Made by a program: the position numbers and the translations under genes. A DNA stretch of 64,000 nt from UTCHB3 sp002050155 (GTDB taxonomy: Bacteria; Bacteroidota; Ignavibacteria; Ignavibacteriales; Ignavibacteriaceae), in contig CP129491.1 in the NCBI GenBank assembly GCA_030584105.1, positions 2,170,001 through 2,234,000 on the forward strand. The letters run 5' to 3'. The notes under the pieces were generated by a model. It searched no databases, was not told where the DNA came from, and saw only the letters and a program-made list of their open reading frames with translations. Positions 53,864 through 60,324 of the stretch are shown here, in pieces; the stretch's first letter is position 1; each line of letters starts with the position of its first letter.

Positions 53864-53989
53864 ATGAGTACCATTGCGCTCATTACAATGATCACTGCCT
53901 GGACTGTGATAATCTCCCTGCTTTCATACTTCCTTTCGAAAGCAATGAGAACACAAAAAAAACCTCAACCGGAAGAGGAGGAAAGTTAA
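53864..53989 (+). CDS. 41-residue single-pass membrane protein
   Basis: ATG at 53864, 13 bases after the previous stop, with AGAGG at 53853-53857 as ribosome-binding site. The hydrophobic helix ALITMITAWTVIISLLSYFL is followed by a basic and then very acidic tail (PQPEEEES). It resembles the tiny subunits found beside sodium symporters (MetS-like), but no transporter gene is adjacent. It ends at TAA 53987-53989, directly before a terminator. Confidence 0.68.
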   Translation: MSTIALITMITAWTVIISLLSYFLSKAMRTQKKPQPEEEES

Positions 53990-53997
53990 TATGTGTT

Positions 53998-54036
53998 AAG
54001 CCCGGGTTTTTTATCAGCCCGGGCTTTTTAATTTTT
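53998..54036 (+). terminator. Rho-independent terminator after the small-protein pair
   Basis: AAGCCCGGG (53998-54006) pairs perfectly with CCCGGGCTT (54018-54026), followed by a T-rich tract. Confidence 0.92.
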
Positions 54037-54171
54037 ATCTTTTCCAACCGAAAATTTTCAGGAAGTGTCGGTGATTAAGGTTTTATAAGTAATTATTAGG
54101 GTACCGATTGAAAATAACCCCCATTTTCCGCATATTGCAAACCGATTTTTTAAAATTTGCACACCGGAAAA

Positions 54172-55083
54172 ATGACGAATCTACACACCGAAAAACAAAC
54201 AGGGGAAAAAACCACCAAAACCCCCGAAAAGCAAACAGGAAGAACAGCAACCATAATCGGAATCGGTCTGATTGGCGGATCACTTGCGCTTGACCTTAAA
54301 GATTCCGGCTTCTGCAGCCATATTACAGGAGTGGAGGCAAACCCAGAACACGCCGCCGAAGCGAAAAAGCTCGGTTTGGTGGATGAAATTCTGCCCCTTA
54401 AAGATGCAGTTAAAAAATCGGAGCTGGTTATAATCGCTGTGCCGGTGGACGCTACCATCCCGGTGCTCAAAGCTGTGCTCGATGAAACTGAAAACCAAAT
54501 AATCACCGATGTAGGCTCAACCAAAGAGAAAATTGCAAAATCGGTGAAAGGGCACCCGAGGCGGGGCAGATTTGTTCCCTCGCACCCGATTTGGGGGACG
54601 GAGTTCAGCGGTCCCTCGGCGGCGGTGCGCGGCGGATTCAGTGGAAATGTTACCGTAATCTGCGATAAAAACGAGTGCGACCCCGACTCCCTCGCCGGAA
54701 TTGAAGCTATGTACGACGCTATCGGCATGAAGAAAATCTATATGGATTCCGTCAGTCACGATGTGCACGCAGCCTATGTAAGTCACATTTCCCACGCCAC
54801 TTCATTTTCGCTGGCGCTTTCAGTGCTCGAAAAGGAAAAGGAAGTGGATACGATCTTTCAGCTTGCGGGCGCGGGTTTCGAAAGCACAGTGAGACTGGCA
54901 AAAAGTAACCCGGAAACCTGGGTGCCGATCTTCATGGAGAACCGGGAAAACCTGCTGGATGTGCTGGAAGAACAAATTGAACGGCTGCTGGAAATGAAAG
55001 AATGCCTGAGGCATAACGATACCAAACGGCTGAAATCACTTATGAAAAAAGCGAACGAAATTAAAAAAGTGCTGAAAAAGTGA
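54172..55083 (+). CDS. tyrA: Prephenate dehydrogenase
   Basis: The start chosen is ATG 54172; the frame is open further upstream from a TTG at 54157 but without better support. After a Lys/Thr-rich N-terminus the nucleotide-binding motif is TIIGIGLIGGSLALDL. It continues with VIIAVPVDATIPVL, ITDVGSTKEKI and HPIWGTEFSGPSAA, where the histidine of HP(I/M)xG is a typical TyrA active-site residue, then SVSHDVHAAYVSHISH. It converts prephenate plus NAD(P)+ to 4-hydroxyphenylpyruvate in tyrosine synthesis. About 304 residues, normal for the one-domain type. The next genes are the leader peptide and the DAHP synthase/chorismate mutase, which feeds the same pathway. Confidence 0.93.
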   Translation: MTNLHTEKQTGEKTTKTPEKQTGRTATIIGIGLIGGSLALDLKDSGFCSHITGVEANPEHAAEAKKLGLVDEILPLKDAVKKSELVIIAVPVDATIPVLKAVLDETENQIITDVGSTKEKIAKSVKGHPRRGRFVPSHPIWGTEFSGPSAAVRGGFSGNVTVICDKNECDPDSLAGIEAMYDAIGMKKIYMDSVSHDVHAAYVSHISHATSFSLALSVLEKEKEVDTIFQLAGAGFESTVRLAKSNPETWVPIFMENRENLLDVLEEQIERLLEMKECLRHNDTKRLKSLMKKANEIKKVLKK

Positions 55084-55156
55084 TTTTTTTAACCAAAAAA
55101 TTAAAAAAAGGCGACAATTCCGCAAAAAATATCTTGTTTTGAATTAATCTATCACC

Positions 55157-55164
55157 TATATTTG
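55157..55164 (+). promoter_or_regulatory. TAnnTTTG promoter box of the aromatic leader
   Basis: TATATTTG at 55157-55164 fits the Bacteroidota -7 consensus, with TTG about 20 bases upstream near 55134. The leader ATG is only 6 bases further on, so the transcript may begin at or near the start codon. Confidence 0.6.
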
Positions 55165-55170
55165 TACCCT

Positions 55171-55245
55171 ATGAACACGAAAAAAGCCACAAACTGCTAC
55201 TTTTACTTTTACTGGTACTTTACCGGTCACGGGTGGCTGTTGTAG
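55171..55245 (+). CDS. Aromatic leader peptide of the attenuator
   Basis: This 24-residue frame has nine aromatic residues, including eight in a row at positions 10-17 (Y, F, Y, F, Y, W, Y, F) and another Trp at 22. The stop is TAG at 55243-55245. No ribosome-binding site is present between promoter and ATG. A run like this measures charged tRNA-Phe, -Tyr and -Trp by ribosome stalling. It lies between tyrA and the first-step enzyme of the aromatic pathway. Confidence 0.9.
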   Translation: MNTKKATNCYFYFYWYFTGHGWLL

Positions 55246-55309
55246 AATCGTGTCGTTTAAGATTAGAGATTTTAAGATACCACCCGGCAAATTGAGCCGG
55301 GTTTTTTGT
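55230..55309 (+). promoter_or_regulatory. Transcription attenuator: antiterminator and terminator
   Basis: The terminator is ACCCGGC-AAATTGA-GCCGGGT with six T residues (55282-55307). CGGGTGG at 55230-55236, inside the last leader codons, is perfectly complementary to CCACCCG at 55280-55286, which is the left arm of the terminator. When the ribosome stalls in the aromatic run, CGGGTGG is free to pair and the terminator cannot form. When it reaches the leader stop codon it covers CGGGTGG and the terminator forms. Confidence 0.85.
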
Positions 55310-55365
55310 TTTAAACTAACTTTTTGACTAACATTAACAAACAGAAACACAAACAGACAAGCACA

Positions 55366-56418
55366 ATGGTACAGTTATTACAGAAAAAGCCCCTGATTAT
55401 TTCGGGCCCTTGCAGTGCAGAAACTGAAGAACAAGTTATTGAAACAGCCACTCAACTGGCAAACACCGGCTTCGTGGATATTATGAGAGCCGGTATCTGG
55501 AAGCCCAGAACCCGTCCCGGCACATTCGAGGGCGTGGGAACCAAAGGGCTGCCGTGGTTGCAGCAGGCAAGAAAGATAACCGGCATTCCGCTTGCTGTCG
55601 AAGTGGCTACGAGCAAACAGGTGGAGGATGCACTTCACTTTGATGTTGATTTCCTCTGGATCGGTGCCCGCTCTGTTGTTAACCCGATGAGCGTCCAGGA
55701 GATTGCAAACGCCCTGAAGGGAACAAAAGTGCCCGTTTTCATCAAAAACCCAATGAATCCCGATATCGAACTTTGGAGCGGCGCTGTCGAAAGAATTGCC
55801 AACGCAGGCGTTGAAAATATCGGGCTGATTCACAGAGGCTTCAGCACATACGGGCATTTTGAGTACAGAAATGCTCCCATCTGGCACCTCGCTATCGAAA
55901 TGAAAAGGCGCTATGCCGAGCTTAAAATGATCTGCGACCCTTCACACATCGCCGGCAGACGCGACCTCCTGAAAGCCGTGGCGCAGAAAGCGATCGACCT
56001 CGATTTTGACGGGCTGATGATCGAAGTGCATAACGACCCTGACCATGCGTGGAGCGATGCAAAACAGCAAATTACCTCCTCGGCGCTTGTCGAAATGTTC
56101 GGGCAGTTAGTCTGGAGAAAAAGCGAAGTAAATCCCGAAGACGGGACGCAAATTGAGCAGTTCAGAAGCGAAATTGACCAAATTGACGACGAGTTGATGC
56201 AGCTTCTTTCGCAGCGGATGGAACTTTCGGCTAAAATTGGCGCCATTAAAAAAGAGCACAACATGACCATCCTGAGACCCGGCAGATGGAACGAAGTTTT
56301 CGAAAAAGGGATGAGGCTCGGCAAAAGACTGGGCTTAAGCCACGAGTTCCTCACCGGTTTCCTTGAAGCCGTTCACATGGAAAGCATCAACCACCAAAAC
56401 CGCGTGATGAATGCGTGA
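55366..56418 (+). CDS. aroF: Bifunctional DAHP synthase / chorismate mutase
   Basis: The ATG at 55366 is used; the frame extends upstream only through a TTG at 55324 without homology. Residues 1-265 are a DAHP synthase of the KDOP-synthase-like class (LIISGPCSAET, IMRAGIWKPRTRPGTFEG, LWIGARSVVNPMSVQE, PVFIKNPM, LKMICDPSHIAGRR). This joins erythrose-4-phosphate and PEP in the first step to aromatic amino acids. Residues about 270-350 are a type II chorismate mutase (RSEIDQIDDELMQLLSQRMELSAKIGAIK). The fusion is common in Bacteroidota-like genomes. Expression is controlled by the attenuator in front. Confidence 0.94.
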   Translation: MVQLLQKKPLIISGPCSAETEEQVIETATQLANTGFVDIMRAGIWKPRTRPGTFEGVGTKGLPWLQQARKITGIPLAVEVATSKQVEDALHFDVDFLWIGARSVVNPMSVQEIANALKGTKVPVFIKNPMNPDIELWSGAVERIANAGVENIGLIHRGFSTYGHFEYRNAPIWHLAIEMKRRYAELKMICDPSHIAGRRDLLKAVAQKAIDLDFDGLMIEVHNDPDHAWSDAKQQITSSALVEMFGQLVWRKSEVNPEDGTQIEQFRSEIDQIDDELMQLLSQRMELSAKIGAIKKEHNMTILRPGRWNEVFEKGMRLGKRLGLSHEFLTGFLEAVHMESINHQNRVMNA

Positions 56419-56534
56419 GGTGGGGGCTGCCGGTGACGAATGCGTGAAATGAGGGGCTGCCGGTGATGAATGCGTGAGGGGGGGCTGCCGGTGATAAATG
56501 CGTGAGGTGAGGGGCTGCCGGTGATGAATTGGTG
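56404..56534. repeat. ~30-bp tandem repeat starting at the DAHP synthase stop codon, four copies
   Basis: Units begin gtgatgaatgcgtga at 56404, then 56433, 56463 and 56490 approximately, with lengths 29, 30, 27 and 30. A partial fifth follows. The first unit contains the last codons and stop of the gene, so the array grew from the gene end. Each unit includes the G-rich block ggggctgccg. Confidence 0.93.
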
Positions 56535-56554
56535 CCGATTGCCGCCTCAAGTTT

Positions 56555-57553
56555 TTACCGGCTTAACAATTCAATTAAGCTGCCCGTCCCAATCAGGTGG
56601 GCGGTGCCGACAACGATAAGATATTTTTTTGGAGCGGAAGCCGCAAGTTCTTCAATTTTCTGAGCCCATTTTTTGTTTCTGTCCAAAAGGAAGATGCGAT
56701 TAAACTGATTATTTTGCGTCATCGGGTCATCGTCCAGAACCTTGCCAAACTCCGAGATGTTCCCGCTTTGGAATGCGGATAAAATATCGTCCAAATCCGA
56801 GGCTAACGAGTCGATTCTGTCAAAAATTGAAAGCGCCATTTCAAACTGCGTGTCATAATCCAGACTGTCGAACAGGCTGATTTGGAACTCGACCGTCTCG
56901 AAACCGCCGGTAGGTTTATTGAATTTCTGCGCATAATCATAAACCTTGTACTCAGTGCCGGGTTCCGCCGCCACTTCCTGTTTCATAGCAGCCACCGACG
57001 CAGCAGAAAACGCACCGAAAATCGGTTTATAATGCTTCATCACGCTCCAAGCCAACCCTGCCTTTTTGAACCTTTCTTTCAGAATTTTAACCTTATCCGG
57101 CTCATAAATATCCTTTAGGGATTTGCCGTCCGGAAGCCTCATCAGCGGCAAAATCCTGAAAGTAAGTTGTGGGTCGGTCATATCCTTCATATCCACTTCA
57201 AAAAAAATTTCATCCGCCCACTCAATCAAACTTTTCACAGTATCGGAAAGCTCCATCCCCTTTGCAACATGAATGCTCCCCATAATCTGAAATGTCGCCG
57301 CCCCCTTTTTCACCGTAAACAAATAATCGGAAACTTTTGCGCTATCCCCCGGCTGTTGCGCCGCAATTTCCTCTTTTGATGCGTGTGTGCTGCCACCCGG
57401 CAGTTGTGCGATATTTTGCAGGGTGTCCAGATAATACGAGCCTTGCGCTTTTTCCCCATGCAGTTGCGCAGTAATTTGACCGGCTTGTCCCTGCGCGCTA
57501 CACGGAAGGCACAACAACAACAACAAAAGCGTAAATAATCTAAAAGTTTTCAT
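56555..57553 (-). CDS. TraB/GumN-family secreted protein
   Basis: The 332-residue protein has a signal peptide (LFTLLLLLLCLPCSAQ). Residues about 23-75 are a polar insert with repeated AQLHGEK/AQLPGGS/AQQPGDS phrases. The TraB/GumN fold follows: IMGSIHVAKGMELS, FFEVDMKDM, GFETVEFQISLFDSL and the ending YLIVVGTAHLIGTGSLIELL. The conserved His (GSIHVA and GTAHL) and Glu (FETVE) are candidates for a metal-dependent hydrolase site. The cellular role is unknown. Confidence 0.87.
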   Translation of the reverse strand: MKTFRLFTLLLLLLCLPCSAQGQAGQITAQLHGEKAQGSYYLDTLQNIAQLPGGSTHASKEEIAAQQPGDSAKVSDYLFTVKKGAATFQIMGSIHVAKGMELSDTVKSLIEWADEIFFEVDMKDMTDPQLTFRILPLMRLPDGKSLKDIYEPDKVKILKERFKKAGLAWSVMKHYKPIFGAFSAASVAAMKQEVAAEPGTEYKVYDYAQKFNKPTGGFETVEFQISLFDSLDYDTQFEMALSIFDRIDSLASDLDDILSAFQSGNISEFGKVLDDDPMTQNNQFNRIFLLDRNKKWAQKIEELAASAPKKYLIVVGTAHLIGTGSLIELLSR

Positions 57554-57987
57554 AACAATTTATCAATGGAAAATCAATTCTGTAAAAAAAATCTGCATTT
57601 ATGTTGGACACTGTATCCGTAAAAATTTATTCCGTTTTTGGAATTTTTTCGGTTAGATGCGACCTGTAAAAATTCCACAAACAAAGATAACTTTGCAGAA
57701 TTAAAATAGAGCAAAAATAAAAGTTGCAAAAAAATCACCGGTAAATATACGCCAAAACAGCAATTCCACTTTTAAACAGAATATTGTTAGAATTTTTGCA
57801 AAATAATCTTCAACCTCTTTTCGCATCCCTCGCTTGAGCCAAGATTTTTTCAGCTTTCAAAATGAAAATCTGTAAACGATTAATAACTTAACACAAAATT
57901 TCTAAAATTTGTTTATTGGATTTAAATTCAAATTTGTAAATTGACAACCGTAATAATTTATTTTAAACTTCGCAGGTTCTAACAGAG
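57554..57987. other. AT-rich intergenic region before the HD-domain gene
   Basis: This 434-base stretch separates the TraB/GumN gene from the HD gene, which point away from each other. It must contain both promoters. I see no gene or strong structure. Confidence 0.6.
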
Positions 57988-59280
57988 TTGACTTTAAAAT
58001 TCCAATATGAAGTTCGTGATCCAATTTATGGATTTATACCTTTTACTGAATTAGAAAAGTTGGTTATAGAACAACCGGCTTTTCAAAGACTTAGAAGGAT
58101 TTCCCAACTTGCGTTAACCCACTATGTTTACCCCGGTGCAACTCACACCAGGTTGTCACATTCTTTGGGGGTGATGCACACTGCATCTCTGATGTATCAA
58201 TCGGTCGTTGAGTCAAGTGGTGAAGATTTAAAACGAGAGTTTTATTTTGATGACTCATCTCTAAGCAGAATGCATCAAATAGTTCGATTAGCCGCTTTGT
58301 TACACGATATCGGGCATAGCCCTTTCTCTCATGCTTTAGAATCGGTTATGCCAAAAAACAAGAAGACGGGTGAACAGTATAAACATGAGGACTATACCAT
58401 AGCAATTATTAATAAAATTATTGGAGATATTCCAAAAAATAGTCCTCATCAAATAAGCAAAGAATCGATTACCGATCTGATTGATCGAAAAGGGTTAGAA
58501 CTAAAAAGTTTCGCTCTCTTCTTTAAATCGTTAATCTCGAGTCAGTTAGACGCTGATAGGGCTGATTATTTATTAAGAGATTCTTATCATTGTGGTGTGA
58601 AATATGGCGTTTATGACCACCCAAGATTGGTTAATTCTATTACTTTAGGGTTTGATCAATATAATAACCCATTCATCGGAATAAAAGAGGAAAGTTGGCA
58701 ATTAGCTGAAAGTTTGGTCTTAGCCAGATATTGGATGCATTTTTATGTCTATCTTCATAAAACACGCAGAATTTTTGACTATCATTTAGAAGAAGCAGTC
58801 AAATATATTTTTCAGGATAAAAATCTTCCTGCTCCTAGTTCTTTAAATAAATATATTGAATTAGATGATGGTAGTATCTGGGAAAAGTTAAAAAAGAATA
58901 AAAATAATGTTCATTGTAACGCGATTTTAAATAGAGATCATTTTAGGTTACTTTACTCTAACAGTAAGGTAGATTCTGATTATGAGAATACTAAATTCTC
59001 TAAAATTATTGATAAATTAGAAGAACAAAATATCGAGTATTTTATTGATTCTTTTTCATCAAATTTCTATAAAACTGAAACAGACAAAAAACCTGATAAT
59101 GCGGATTCTTATTTCGACCCTAAAGAAATTTACATTGTTGATGCTGAAAGAAATATTACCCCTTTAGCTGAAAAATCAACTTTTTTATCAAAATTAACAA
59201 AGGAAATAAGTTTTAAAAACATTTATGTTGCCCCAAAGAACAAAAAAGAGGCAAAAAAAATAATTGGTGAACTAAAATGA
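57988..59280 (+). CDS. HD-superfamily phosphohydrolase (COG1078, dNTPase-like)
   Basis: The 430-residue protein is read from a TTG at 57988, since FQYEVRDPIYGFIPFTELEKLVI is the usual N-terminus of this family. HD motifs are RRISQLALTHYVYPGATHTRLSHSLG (H58), ALLHDIGHSPFSHALE (H106, D107) and SSQLDADRADYLLRDS (D188). Relatives hydrolyse dNTPs to nucleosides and triphosphate, as SAMHD1 and bacterial dGTPase do. The C-terminal third is AT-rich and divergent. It overlaps the next gene by four bases. An HD gene beside a YwgA-like gene also occurs in Bacillus (ywfO-ywgA, from memory). Confidence 0.9.
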   Translation: MTLKFQYEVRDPIYGFIPFTELEKLVIEQPAFQRLRRISQLALTHYVYPGATHTRLSHSLGVMHTASLMYQSVVESSGEDLKREFYFDDSSLSRMHQIVRLAALLHDIGHSPFSHALESVMPKNKKTGEQYKHEDYTIAIINKIIGDIPKNSPHQISKESITDLIDRKGLELKSFALFFKSLISSQLDADRADYLLRDSYHCGVKYGVYDHPRLVNSITLGFDQYNNPFIGIKEESWQLAESLVLARYWMHFYVYLHKTRRIFDYHLEEAVKYIFQDKNLPAPSSLNKYIELDDGSIWEKLKKNKNNVHCNAILNRDHFRLLYSNSKVDSDYENTKFSKIIDKLEEQNIEYFIDSFSSNFYKTETDKKPDNADSYFDPKEIYIVDAERNITPLAEKSTFLSKLTKEISFKNIYVAPKNKKEAKKIIGELK

Positions 59281-59771
59281 AATACAACTATAAAGTGCAA
59301 TATCTTAAAGAGTTAATTAATTTTTTACAGGCTAATGACCCTTCTGGTGAAATTGGCAGAACGAAAGTTCAAAAATTATTATTTATTCTTGATCAAAAAT
59401 ATAACTTAGGATTTAACTTCACCCTTTATCATTACGGGCCTTACAGTTGGGATGTATCACACCTTCTTCAGTTTGCTGTTAATCAAGAGCTAATTACTGA
59501 AGTATGGAACCAAGCAACAGGTTATAAAATATCGCCGACTAATAATTTGGATAATGTTGAAACGGAAGAAGGGATCAAAGAAAATATCGAAAACACTATC
59601 TCCGGTTTTTTAAAGTACAATGTTAAAGATTTAGCAATTATAGCTACCGGACTGTTAATTCGTGAGGGGACAAAAAAGAATTTGGACGAAATCGCTCAGA
59701 TGGTTCATAATATAAAACCGGGTTCTGATCTCAATAAAATTAAATCTCTTCTTAACGAACAGATTACATGA
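59277..59771 (+). CDS. SocA/Panacea (YwgA-like) domain protein
   Basis: The 164-residue protein has the pattern of the SocA/Panacea fold: EIGRTKVQKLLFILDQKYNLGFNFTLYHYGPYSWDVSHLLQFAV. Members act as antitoxins or proteolytic adaptors, and the YwgA subgroup is of unknown function. It overlaps the HD gene by four bases and must be translated with it. It may restrain or regulate the HD enzyme, making a toxin-antitoxin-like or defence pair; that is inference. Confidence 0.78.
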   Translation: MKYNYKVQYLKELINFLQANDPSGEIGRTKVQKLLFILDQKYNLGFNFTLYHYGPYSWDVSHLLQFAVNQELITEVWNQATGYKISPTNNLDNVETEEGIKENIENTISGFLKYNVKDLAIIATGLLIREGTKKNLDEIAQMVHNIKPGSDLNKIKSLLNEQIT

Positions 59772-59809
59772 TCCGGAAAGAATGAAGATTGCGGAGAGTT
59801 TTGTGTTAT

Positions 59810-60100
59810 TTAAATGGGAGTACGAAGTGGTCCTTCGGATGCGAGTTTTTCATAACCGAGATTTTCTGCGATTTCTGATTCTCTCATTGCCTCGAGAGAA
59901 TTTTTTATCAGGTTGTTAATCACATTATCATTATCCCTTAGGCGGGCTTCTGCTTTAATTCGTCTCGGTGGCGATGTTTGTTAATTACACCATTATTCTC
60001 TCTCAGTTTTTCATGGGTTTTTGCCCGTATAAATTCTTTTTGAAATTGGTCAATAACAACATGTGTAAGTTTAATGGTAGTTTTTCTTAAAAATTGATAC
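59810..60100 (-). pseudogene. Likely decayed gene fragment (frameshifted)
   Basis: On the minus strand a frame with no start codon reads PPRRIKAEARLRDNDNVINN, then EAMRESEIAENLGYEKLASE and ends at TAA 59810-59812. A neighbouring frame upstream reads VVIDQFQKEFIRAKTHEKL. Together they look like the C-terminal end of one gene broken by a frameshift. The family is not recognised. No intact gene lies between 59772 and 60324. Confidence 0.4.
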
Positions 60101-60324
60101 TGTGTGCAATAACAAGAAAATAAGGGTAGATACTCCCCACCTACAATCCGAATTTTAAACCAATTACATAATATCCTGAACAGTCTCAAATTTCCTGCAT
60201 TCCCTCCTACAATCCAAAAAAAATTCACACTTGAGAAATTATCACACAACTTTCCTTCATTTTTTTATTCCTAATAAAACACTAAATTAAACTTAATTAA
60301 TTGCATTTTAAAAGGTTACATAAC

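Noticed and set aside
59938..60249. Intact 103-residue minus-strand gene
   Set aside because: The N-terminal half shows no coding character, and the coding-like segment continues in another frame. It is better read as part of a decayed gene.
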